From positions 1-45,845 of the forward strand of contig JAIXLO010000181.1 of the NCBI GenBank assembly GCA_026931325.1: DNA of 45,845 nt. The letters run 5' to 3'. Shown piece by piece: positions 14,445 to 22,713 of the stretch; position 1 is the first letter of the stretch; each line of letters opens with the position of its first letter. The position numbers were made by a program, and so were the translations under genes. The notes beneath the pieces are model-generated. The model saw only the letters and a list, made by a program, of their open reading frames with translations. It made no database searches and was not told the DNA's origin. Source of the DNA: Chitinophagales bacterium (GTDB taxonomy: Bacteria > Bacteroidota > Bacteroidia > Chitinophagales > Chitinophagaceae).

Positions 14445-15785
14445 TTATCTGTCAAATTTTAACCTGCTGCCTTTATTATTTTCATTAAATATTCCATTGT
14501 TGTAAACCAAATGTCCATTTACAAAACTGTGTGTAATTGATGCAGGAAATTGATAGCCTTCCATTGGACTCCAACCACATTTGTATAAAATATTTTCTTT
14601 GCTTACTGTGTATGGTTTATGCATATTTACTAAAATAATATCTGCAAAATATCCTTCTCTTATATAGCCTCTTTGCTGAATATTAAAACAATCAGCAACT
14701 GCATGACTCATTTTTTCTACCACTTTTTCAATAGTTATTTTTCCTTGTTGAACATATTGTAACATAAGCATTAAACTATGTTGTACTAAGGGCAAACCTG
14801 CATGAGCTTTTTCATAAGGTTCATTTTTTTCTTCCCATGTATGAGGTGCATGGTCTGTAGCAATAACATCTAATTTATCATCTAACAAAGCTTGCCATAA
14901 TGCATGTTTATTTTCAGGTGATTTTATTGCAGGATTGCATTTAATTTTATTACCTAAAGTAGCATAATCATCAGCAGTAAAATGTAAATGATGTACACAA
15001 ACTTCAGCAGTAATTCTTTTTTCTTTTAAAGGCATCATATTACCAAAGAGTTGTAGTTCTTTAGCAGTACTAATGTGTAAAATATGCAATCTTGTATTAT
15101 GTTTTTGTGCTAATTGAATTGCTTTTAAAGAACTTTGAAAACAGGCTTCTTCATTTCTAATTATTGCATGATCTGCAGGTTCTAAAATTTGTTTTTGTTG
15201 TTTAAGTGTTGCTAAGTTTTGTTTTATAATTGCTTCTTCTTCGCAATGAGTAGCAATTAATAATTCTGCATTTGCAAAAATTTTGTCTAAGGTTAAAGGG
15301 TTATCAACTAATAAATTTCCTGTACTACTTCCCATAAAAATTTTTATACCACAAACATCATTTTTTTTATCGTTTGTCTTCATCACTTCATCATAATTAT
15401 CATTTCCTGTGCCCATAAAAAATGAATAATTCGCTAAAGAAGTTTTTTGGGCAATTTGATATTTTCCTTCTAACAAATCTTGTGTAAATGTTGGTGGCTG
15501 TGTGTTTGGCATTTCCATAAAACTGGTTACTCCTCCTGCAACAGCAGCTTTTGATTCTGAGTAAATAGTTGCTTTATGTGTAAGCCCTGGTTCCCTAAAA
15601 TGCACTTGATCATCAATAATACCAGGCAGTAAAAATTGATTGCTTCCATCAATTTCAATTACAGCTTCACGTGTGTTAATATTTTTATCAACTTTTTCAA
15701 TAAATCCATTTTTTATCAACACATCACCATGAAAGCATTGCCCTTCATTTACTATACTTGTATCTTTAATTAAATAATGGCTCAT
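14445..15785 (-). CDS. pyrC: dihydroorotase
   Basis: 446 residues, class I dihydroorotase length. It interconverts carbamoyl aspartate and dihydroorotate in pyrimidine synthesis. Amidohydrolase-barrel residues are visible: 'DDQVHFREPG' (58-67), candidate carboxylated Lys148 in 'GIKIFMGSS', His180 ('IATHCEEE'), His237 ('LHILHIST') and Asp311 in 'ATDHAPH'. The metal motif is Q60-V-H62 rather than H-x-H; I recall the same DDQVHFREPG in other Bacteroidota dihydroorotases, so it is probably a clade trait and not decay. It is divergent from the first barrel gene, with only 35 nt between starts. Confidence 0.92.
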   Translation of the reverse strand: MSHYLIKDTSIVNEGQCFHGDVLIKNGFIEKVDKNINTREAVIEIDGSNQFLLPGIIDDQVHFREPGLTHKATIYSESKAAVAGGVTSFMEMPNTQPPTFTQDLLEGKYQIAQKTSLANYSFFMGTGNDNYDEVMKTNDKKNDVCGIKIFMGSSTGNLLVDNPLTLDKIFANAELLIATHCEEEAIIKQNLATLKQQKQILEPADHAIIRNEEACFQSSLKAIQLAQKHNTRLHILHISTAKELQLFGNMMPLKEKRITAEVCVHHLHFTADDYATLGNKIKCNPAIKSPENKHALWQALLDDKLDVIATDHAPHTWEEKNEPYEKAHAGLPLVQHSLMLMLQYVQQGKITIEKVVEKMSHAVADCFNIQQRGYIREGYFADIILVNMHKPYTVSKENILYKCGWSPMEGYQFPASITHSFVNGHLVYNNGIFNENNKGSRLKFDR

Positions 15786-15791
15786 TACATT

Positions 15792-15799
15792 TATTTTTG
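15792..15799 (+). promoter_or_regulatory. -7 element of the first barrel gene
   Basis: TATTTTTG matches TAnnTTTG exactly, 21 nt before the ATG at 15821. It contains the TTG at 15797 that would otherwise extend the reading frame. Confidence 0.6.
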
Positions 15800-15820
15800 A
15801 CGAATATTCAATATTACGAA

Positions 15821-17473
15821 ATGCAAAGTATAAAAACTATTGTTACCATTTTAATTGTATTTTTTTGTGGCAAAATTTTAGCCCAAACATCTTATACACC
15901 TTTAGGTCATAAAGAATATAATTTATTAGAAAGATTAGATATAAAATCTAAGCAACCTGCTTTTGGTGCATCTTATCAAAAGCCTTATAACGTAAGGCTC
16001 TTAGTAAAAGATGTTGAAACAATTGATAGTTTGCAAAGAAACAATAATCGTATTGCTGCAACTATTAGTAAAATAGATAAATACAACATTACTCGTTTTT
16101 TAATGACACATAAAGAATATACATCTTCATCCTCTTCTTTTAATAATAAAAAAACATCTTTTAATGTAATAGAAATTAATAAGCCTAAATTTTTTATGAC
16201 AGTAAACCCTGCTGTACAATTTAGATATGGTACTGAAACAGATAATAAACAAACCAATTATTTAATTAGTGGAGGGCTTGAAGCAAAAGGTTTGATAGGG
16301 AAAAAGGTAGCTTTTAATATTTATGCTACAGGCAATCAAGAAAGAACTCCAGCTTATGTAAGAGCATTTACTAATAAATTTCATGCTGTTCCAGGATTTT
16401 CTAATTACACTATTGTAGATAGTAATGCAGTTCAATATTTTGATATAAGAGGCTCTGTACAATGGACCCTTGCAAAAGCTATTGATATGCAAATTGGTTA
16501 TGATAGAATTTTTATAGGTAATGGTCAACGTAGTTTATTCTTGAGTGATTTTAGTGGCAACTCATTATTTTTTAAATCTAATTTAAGATTATGGCGATTC
16601 AATTTTGAAAGCTTGTATATGCAATTAACACCACAATTTGGTATTGTAAATAAAGCAAACTTTAAAAAATATTTACGCATAAATACACTTAGTACAGATA
16701 TTACAAGATGGTTGAATATTGGCATTTTTGATGCTGTAGTTTTTGGAAGAGAAAATCAATTTGAGTTAGATTATTTATTGCCATTTACTTTTTTAAGAGC
16801 AATGGAACAACAAGCTGGTAGTCCTGATAATGCTTTAATGGGCTTGAATGTAAAAGCTAATATTAATCAACAAGTGCAAGTGTATGGTCAAATTATTTTA
16901 GATGAATTTTTATTAAGTGAAATAAAAGCAAACAGAGGTTGGTGGGCTAATAAATATGGGTATCAATTAGGCGTAAAATACATTGATGCTTTTAAAATAA
17001 ATAACTTAGACCTACAAGCAGAAATTAATAGAACAAGACCTTTTACATATACACACTTTGATTCAGTTTCTAATTATAGCAATAATAATATGCCTGTTGC
17101 ACATCCATTAGGTGCAGGTTTTCAAGAATATATTTTAGCAGCAAAATATCAGCCTTTAAAAAAATTATACTTAGATGCTAAGATCATTTATTATTATCAA
17201 GGGCAAGATACAGCAGGGCAAAATATGGGTACAAATATTTTAGAAGACTATAAAATAAGGACTACTAATTATGGATGGAAAGTTGGTTCTGGAGATAAAG
17301 CAACTTGCATTTATTTCAATGCTAATGCAGCTTACGAGTTTAAAGAAAATTTTTTTATTGATGCAGGAATAGCCATGAGGAATTATCATCTTGCATCAGG
17401 CACAACTAACAACACTGTTATTTTTAATGTTGGCTTTAGATGGAATATTTCCAGACGAGTATATGAATTTTAA
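15821..17473 (+). CDS. RemB/Wzi-like outer-membrane beta-barrel protein, paralogue 1
   Basis: 550 residues with an N-terminal signal peptide ending near 'KILAQT'. The rest alternates short amphipathic strands, as in an outer-membrane barrel. The block 'IGYDRIFIGNGQRSLFLSDFSGNSLFFK' is the conserved core of the capsule-assembly Wzi / gliding-motility RemB-like family in Bacteroidota. These proteins are thought to hold surface polysaccharide or support surface motility. The C-terminus ends 'FRWNISRRVYEF', an aromatic-terminated final strand as expected for a barrel. The ATG at 15821 is used because the frame extends only to a TTG lying inside the -7 element. A second paralogue follows after 28 nt. 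Confidence 0.78.
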   Translation: MQSIKTIVTILIVFFCGKILAQTSYTPLGHKEYNLLERLDIKSKQPAFGASYQKPYNVRLLVKDVETIDSLQRNNNRIAATISKIDKYNITRFLMTHKEYTSSSSSFNNKKTSFNVIEINKPKFFMTVNPAVQFRYGTETDNKQTNYLISGGLEAKGLIGKKVAFNIYATGNQERTPAYVRAFTNKFHAVPGFSNYTIVDSNAVQYFDIRGSVQWTLAKAIDMQIGYDRIFIGNGQRSLFLSDFSGNSLFFKSNLRLWRFNFESLYMQLTPQFGIVNKANFKKYLRINTLSTDITRWLNIGIFDAVVFGRENQFELDYLLPFTFLRAMEQQAGSPDNALMGLNVKANINQQVQVYGQIILDEFLLSEIKANRGWWANKYGYQLGVKYIDAFKINNLDLQAEINRTRPFTYTHFDSVSNYSNNNMPVAHPLGAGFQEYILAAKYQPLKKLYLDAKIIYYYQGQDTAGQNMGTNILEDYKIRTTNYGWKVGSGDKATCIYFNANAAYEFKENFFIDAGIAMRNYHLASGTTNNTVIFNVGFRWNISRRVYEF

Positions 17474-17501
17474 TTTAACAACTTAGTAAATAAAATTTTT
17501 T

Positions 17502-19178
17502 ATGAAACTATTGAAACATATTTTTTTCTTTACCCTTATTTCAATGCCTGTGAGTTTATTAGCTCAAGGAAGTTATTTAACAATGGGTGGAAAAGAAGAG
17601 TGGTTATTAAACAGAATGGATATAAAAGCAAGTACAACAGATTTATCTTTCTCATCCATAAAACCATATAACAGAAAATATATTGTTCAATCAACAGATT
17701 ATTGGGATAGCTTGTATTATGCTGGAGATAAAAGAGCAAAAGTTTTTACAGAAACAGATAAGTATAATATGCAACGTTTCTTAATGGCTAATACAGACTG
17801 GAATAAGCCTAAAGAAATTTATAAAAGTGAAAAACCCGTTTTAAAATATTTTTTTACCAATCGTGCTAATATGGTAGAAATAAAAAATAATGATTTTATA
17901 CTTATTGCAAATCCAATTATTAATTATGAACAAGGAAGCAAAGGTGGAAATGCTAAAAGTACTTTTATTAATAGACGTGGTGTAGATATGCGTGGATTAA
18001 TAGAAAATAAAATAGGGTTTCATTTTTATTTTACAGAAAATCAAGAACGCTATGGCGATTATGTAACAGATTGGAGAAATAAATTTATTGCATATCCAGG
18101 TGGTGGTTATGTAAAATCTTTTAAGAATGGTGGATATGATTATTTTGATATTAGAGCAGATGTAACTTGGAAAGTTGCAAAGTTTATGGATATGCAACTT
18201 GCTTATGATAGAAACTTTATTGGTAATGGATACAGAAGTTTGTTTTTGAGTGATTTTAGCACCAACTATATGTTTTTAAAAGTAAATACACACTTTGGAA
18301 AATTCCAATATCAAAATATTTTTTCTGAATTGGTCTCATACAAAAAGTCAGGAAGCGATAGAATTTATCCTCGTAAATATTTTAGAGCAAGTTATTTAAA
18401 CTATCATGCTACAAAATGGTTAAATATTGGTTTGTTTGAAGGATTGATTTTAGGCAAAACAGATGCTATTAGTTTGCCATTATTTAACCCAATAATTTTT
18501 ACCAATGTATCTGGCAACAAAGATGACAAATCTTATGTAGGTGCTGATATAAAAATGAATTTATTAAAAAGATTTCAAGTGTATGGACAATTTATGGTAG
18601 ATAAATTAAAAACGGATGAATTAAAAAATAAATGGTGGGGAAATAAATTTGGCTATCAAGCAGGAGTAAAATATGTAGATGCTTTTGGATTAAAGAATTT
18701 AGATGTACAAGCAGAAACAAATGTTGTTCGTCCATTTACTTATGCTGCTAACGATTCTGTAGCAAGTTATAATCACTACAATCAGCCATTGGCTCATCCT
18801 TTAGGTGCCAACTTTGAAGAGTATATTGGTATTGTTCGTTATCAACCAATAAAAAAAGTATTTCTTGAAGCGAAGCTAATATATTATAAGCAAGGATTAG
18901 ATAGTAGTATTTTAGGTGTTAATCAAAACTATGGCAGTAATATTTTTTCCTTTACAGATACAAGACCATTTGATTATGGTTGGAGTGTAGGTACAGGAAA
19001 TTTAGCTACTTGTACTATTATTAACTTAGTTGCCAGTTATGAAATAAAAGAAAATTTATTTTTTGATGTTTCAATTTTATCAAGAAATTTTACTTTAACA
19101 ACAACAGGAAAACATAATACAAGTGTTATTAGTGCTGGTGTTAGATGGAATATTGGAAGAAAAGAAATGTTGTTTTAA
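17502..19178 (+). CDS. RemB/Wzi-like outer-membrane beta-barrel protein, paralogue 2
   Basis: 558 residues with a signal peptide ending near 'SLLAQGS'. It aligns end to end with the preceding protein: 'LTMGGKEEWLLNRMDIKA' against 'LGHKEYNLLERLDIKS', 'YDRNFIGNGYRSLFLSDFSTNYMFLK', 'KWWGNKFGYQAGVKYVDAF', 'AHPLGANFEEYI' and the closing 'VRWNIGRKEMLF'. The two are therefore tandem duplicates that have diverged widely while keeping length and motif order. They are likely co-transcribed. A hairpin followed by T-rich sequence at 19250-19280 closes the unit. The function (surface polysaccharide or motility) is inferred from the family only. Confidence 0.78.
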   Translation: MKLLKHIFFFTLISMPVSLLAQGSYLTMGGKEEWLLNRMDIKASTTDLSFSSIKPYNRKYIVQSTDYWDSLYYAGDKRAKVFTETDKYNMQRFLMANTDWNKPKEIYKSEKPVLKYFFTNRANMVEIKNNDFILIANPIINYEQGSKGGNAKSTFINRRGVDMRGLIENKIGFHFYFTENQERYGDYVTDWRNKFIAYPGGGYVKSFKNGGYDYFDIRADVTWKVAKFMDMQLAYDRNFIGNGYRSLFLSDFSTNYMFLKVNTHFGKFQYQNIFSELVSYKKSGSDRIYPRKYFRASYLNYHATKWLNIGLFEGLILGKTDAISLPLFNPIIFTNVSGNKDDKSYVGADIKMNLLKRFQVYGQFMVDKLKTDELKNKWWGNKFGYQAGVKYVDAFGLKNLDVQAETNVVRPFTYAANDSVASYNHYNQPLAHPLGANFEEYIGIVRYQPIKKVFLEAKLIYYKQGLDSSILGVNQNYGSNIFSFTDTRPFDYGWSVGTGNLATCTIINLVASYEIKENLFFDVSILSRNFTLTTTGKHNTSVISAGVRWNIGRKEMLF

Positions 19179-19249
19179 ATATTTTGCTGTAATGGATAAT
19201 TGTTAGTGTTAATGCTAAATTATTAATGGTAAAATAAAAAGGTGAAATA

Positions 19250-19267
19250 GTTCGTGACTTCACGAAC
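19250..19267 (+). terminator. terminator after the barrel gene pair
   Basis: GTTCGTG (19250-19256) pairs with CACGAAC (19261-19267) around a 4-nt loop, followed on the plus strand by CATTTTTGATTTT. Confidence 0.6.
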
Positions 19268-19280
19268 CATTTTTGATTTT

Positions 19281-19303
19281 GTCATTCTGAGCCTGTCAAA
19301 TAC
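19281..19303. repeat. fragment resembling the GTCATTCTGAGC interspersed element
   Basis: GTCATTCTGAGCCTGTCAAA resembles the start of a short intergenic repeat that I recall from many Bacteroidota and other genomes (GTCATTCTGAGC..GTCGAAGAAT). Only one partial copy was noticed in this window. Confidence 0.4.
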
Positions 19304-19316
19304 TGCTTTGTTTTCC

Positions 19317-21302
19317 TTATTTATTTTTTATAGTAAAACCACAACTTAAAATTCCAACTTCATCTACTTTTACATTACTAATAGAAGAACGTGTAGCTCT
19401 TTGATCATTGCTGTCTTTAAACAAATCATCAATAACACTTTCCATAGATTTCATTTGAGTATTTGCACTACGTGTTTTTGTTCTATTTACAACAGGTCTT
19501 AAATCAATAGGAATTTTACTAACAATTATTTTAAAAATTTCTTTACCATTTGGAGTACCTTCATCTACTTCAATTTCCCCAATAGGAATGGTTTGTCCTG
19601 GTTGAATAACAAAATCCTGTGGCTCACTTGTTTCATCTGGTAATAAAACTTTCATTTCATTATCTGGCATAATATCAATAATAGTGTAATAATAATCTGA
19701 TGTTCCTTTATTGGTAATTCTTATTTCAAAAGCATCGTGTTCTGCCATTACAATTTCATTATTATTAGTTGAAGGTTTTTTAGGAACAATTTCTACTGTA
19801 ATATCTTTTGCTAAAGCACCACCATCAGGTAAGTTTCTTAAATATTTTACTCTCATACTTCTTTTAATACCATCTAACAAATATTTACAATCATCTGTTG
19901 TAAGGCTATCTTTAATTGTTCTTGAAATACGTACATCATCACCTTTACCTAATAAACTTACAACATAAGAGCCTTTATTATCTTTACTAATATCTAAAGT
20001 AAAATCAGGATTGTTACCAATACTTAAATATTGAAATGGTTTTATGTAAGAAGTAAAATTAGCAACTGCTGCATTAGCTATTTTGCTATTCTTTTCATTA
20101 TTCTGAATAAATAATTCAGCAGAAAAATCTCCTGCACTTGCTGCATCAATTTTTGCTTCATAAGCAACACTTTTTTTCAATGGTTTATTACTTCTGCAAA
20201 TACTTTGAAAAGTACTAACAGATGTTACCACTGCATCTGCATAAACTTCAGTACTGCCAACAGGATAAATTTTTAAAGTTGTTCCTCTGTAAATATTATT
20301 TAATTGTCCAACACTAATGACAAAAGTGGTATCATTAAATTTATTAGAAGCATTATTAAATTTTTGATCTACTGCAATAATGGTTGGTTTAGGAATATAA
20401 TTTCCACCAAAAACTTCTAAGTCAATATCTCCTTCAACCATTGGAATTTGGTTTGGAATATCGCCTTGAATAATAGCTTTCATTTTATGAAATAAAACTC
20501 TGTAAGAACTTTCAGCAGGCAATTCTGTAATTGATTTTGCAAAAGCATAACTCAATGAGCCTACACCATTGTTGTTATTATCTTTCATTTCATAATTAGG
20601 TTGATTAGGGCTGCTTGCACTAAATACAATCATTGACCCCATACCTCCTGTAAATCCTTCCAACAAACCTTGCTCAGGTTGTTTGTTTAAATCAATTTTA
20701 ATATTTGGTTTGTAAGATGGGTCTGTTAAAAATGGTTTTTCCATACCACGTTTTATTCCTGCATCTCTTGTAGCTGTACCAGAATGGCAAGCATCTACCA
20801 ATACCACTAAACTTCCACTTGTGCCAATTTTTTTTCTTATTTTATTTAATTTTTCTCCTAATAAATCATCTCTAAAATGGTTTTGTCCTTTATAAGTAAC
20901 AGGGTCAAACATTGCAGAAGCATCGTAAGGTATTAATGCTTCATCATAACCATCTAATTCATCACCATTATCATCTTGTATTTGTTGTCCATGTCCAGAA
21001 AATTGAAAATATACAATATCTCCTTCATGAACCTTATTATATAAATCATCTAAAGCCTTTATCATTCCAGCTTTAGTAGCATCTTTATTTATTAAAGTAT
21101 CTATATCGTTGGCAGCAAAACCCACTTTCATTAATGATTGTTTTACATATTTAACATCATTCATACTACTTAAATTTCGCCAACCTGGTGCAGCAGAATA
21201 ATCTGATATAGCAATTATTAAAGCAATTTTTCTTTGTTCTGGTGGAAATACTGCTGCAATAAATCCAAGTGCTATAACCAAAAAAATAAAAATACGTTTC
21301 AT
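19317..21302 (-). CDS. secreted caspase-family (C14) protease with DUF4384-like C-terminal domain
   Basis: 661 residues. An N-terminal hydrophobic signal (about residues 3-19) is followed directly by a caspase/metacaspase domain: 'KIALIIAISDYSAAPGWRNLSSMNDVKYV', catalytic His104 in 'FSGHGQQ' and catalytic Cys172 in 'LVDACHSG'. The acidic 'DDNGDELDGYDEALIPYD' loop after the His is typical of metacaspase-like enzymes. The middle is beta-rich. Residues about 520-620 ('DAFEIRITNKGTSDYYYTIIDIMPDNEMKVLLPDE') look like DUF4384, which often accompanies bacterial caspases. Predicted to act outside the cytoplasm and to cleave after basic residues, as metacaspases do; the target is unknown. It is a single gene with no obvious inhibitor or partner beside it. 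Confidence 0.88.
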   Translation of the reverse strand: MKRIFIFLVIALGFIAAVFPPEQRKIALIIAISDYSAAPGWRNLSSMNDVKYVKQSLMKVGFAANDIDTLINKDATKAGMIKALDDLYNKVHEGDIVYFQFSGHGQQIQDDNGDELDGYDEALIPYDASAMFDPVTYKGQNHFRDDLLGEKLNKIRKKIGTSGSLVVLVDACHSGTATRDAGIKRGMEKPFLTDPSYKPNIKIDLNKQPEQGLLEGFTGGMGSMIVFSASSPNQPNYEMKDNNNNGVGSLSYAFAKSITELPAESSYRVLFHKMKAIIQGDIPNQIPMVEGDIDLEVFGGNYIPKPTIIAVDQKFNNASNKFNDTTFVISVGQLNNIYRGTTLKIYPVGSTEVYADAVVTSVSTFQSICRSNKPLKKSVAYEAKIDAASAGDFSAELFIQNNEKNSKIANAAVANFTSYIKPFQYLSIGNNPDFTLDISKDNKGSYVVSLLGKGDDVRISRTIKDSLTTDDCKYLLDGIKRSMRVKYLRNLPDGGALAKDITVEIVPKKPSTNNNEIVMAEHDAFEIRITNKGTSDYYYTIIDIMPDNEMKVLLPDETSEPQDFVIQPGQTIPIGEIEVDEGTPNGKEIFKIIVSKIPIDLRPVVNRTKTRSANTQMKSMESVIDDLFKDSNDQRATRSSISNVKVDEVGILSCGFTIKNK

Positions 21303-21522
21303 GATATTTTTGTTTAGATAACTTATAGATGCAATTTTTATACAAATTCAATAAAACAAAATTTATGCTGCAATTTAGTTTTTACATTTTATTTAATTTT
21401 TGCGGCTATTGGGTATTTCTTATAAAAAAGGATTTTTAAGAGAATTTTAGTTTTTATATACCAATTTCTGCAAAAAATAAGTAGCTTTTGTAATATTGTA
21501 TTAATCTGATTAAAATATTTTC

Positions 21523-22710
21523 ATGCGTTTTCAATCTCATTTTAGTGTGGCTATTTTTTTAATTAATAAATATGATGGCACTATGCCTTTATCTTATTTT
21601 TTAAAAAAATATTTTTCAGAAAATAAAAAACATGGTAGTAAAGATAGAAAATATATTAGCCATTTGTGTTATTGTTATTTTAGATTAGGTAAATGTATAG
21701 AGCAATATTCAACAGAAGAAAGATTAAAAATTGCTTTGTTTTTGTGCAATGAAAGTGTAGATGTTTGGAAAAATTTGTATGATGAAGTTTGGATAAATAA
21801 CTGGCAAAATAATTTACTCAAAAGAATTGAATTTATTCAGCAACTATGTACTGAATTTAATGTTGAAAATATTTTTCCTTTTGTAGAAGAATTAAGCAAT
21901 GAAGTAGATGCAAATTCATTTATACAATCTCATTTAATACAACCTAATTTATTTTTAAGAATAAGACCAAAGCAAAAAGAACTTGTTATTAACAAACTTA
22001 CAGATGCACATTTTCATTTTGAACTATTAAATGAAACCTGCGTTGCATTGCCCAATTCTTCTAAGGTTAATGAGGTTTTGAATATTAATAAAGAAGCAGT
22101 TATTCAGGATTATTCTTCTCAACAAATTGCTCATTTTTTTAGCTTAGTTAACCCTACAAAAAACAATATTTCTATTTGGGATTGTTGTGCAGCAAGTGGT
22201 GGAAAATCAATTTTAGCAAAAGATATTTTTGAAAATATTCAGCTTACAGTAAGTGATATTAGAAAAAGTATAATTCAAAATTTACAAAATCGTTTTGCAC
22301 AAGCCGGTATTTATCATTTTCAATTTTTTGTTGCTGACATTGCTTTATCAAATTTTACATTACCTAAAAATGTTCAACAAAAATTTCAATTAATTATTTG
22401 TGATGTACCTTGTAGTGGTAGTGGTACTTGGAGTAGAACTCCAGAACAAATTTATTTTTTTACTGAAGAAAAAATAAACGAATATGCTGCTTTACAAAAA
22501 AGAATTGTTAGCAATGCTTTAAAACATTTAGCTGAAAATAGTTTTTTTCTGTACATCACTTGTTCTGTATTTAAAAAAGAAAATGAAGAAGTAGTAGCTT
22601 ATATTCTTAAAAATTCATCATTACAATTAATTGAAATGAAAATTTTAAAAGGCTATGATAAAAAAGCAGATACTATGTTTGCTGCTTTATTCACTACCAA
22701 GAGTAAATAA
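21523..22710 (+). CDS. RsmB/RsmF-type rRNA cytosine-C5 methyltransferase
   Basis: 395 residues, NOL1/NOP2/Sun family. The N-terminal 200 residues resemble the NusB-like/RNA-binding half of RsmB ('HFSVAIFLINKYDGTMPLSYFLKKYF', 'GSKDRKYISHLCYCYFRLGK'). The C-terminal SAM-dependent domain has 'WDCCAASGGKS' (219-229; usually DxCAAPGGK), catalytic Cys297 in 'CDVPCSGSGTW' and Cys347 in 'YITCSVF'. The Cys pair identifies an m5C enzyme. The likely substrate is 16S rRNA, but the exact site cannot be read. The stop codon is 3 nt from the convergent subtilase gene. Confidence 0.88.
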   Translation: MRFQSHFSVAIFLINKYDGTMPLSYFLKKYFSENKKHGSKDRKYISHLCYCYFRLGKCIEQYSTEERLKIALFLCNESVDVWKNLYDEVWINNWQNNLLKRIEFIQQLCTEFNVENIFPFVEELSNEVDANSFIQSHLIQPNLFLRIRPKQKELVINKLTDAHFHFELLNETCVALPNSSKVNEVLNINKEAVIQDYSSQQIAHFFSLVNPTKNNISIWDCCAASGGKSILAKDIFENIQLTVSDIRKSIIQNLQNRFAQAGIYHFQFFVADIALSNFTLPKNVQQKFQLIICDVPCSGSGTWSRTPEQIYFFTEEKINEYAALQKRIVSNALKHLAENSFFLYITCSVFKKENEEVVAYILKNSSLQLIEMKILKGYDKKADTMFAALFTTKSK

Positions 22711-22713
22711 CTT

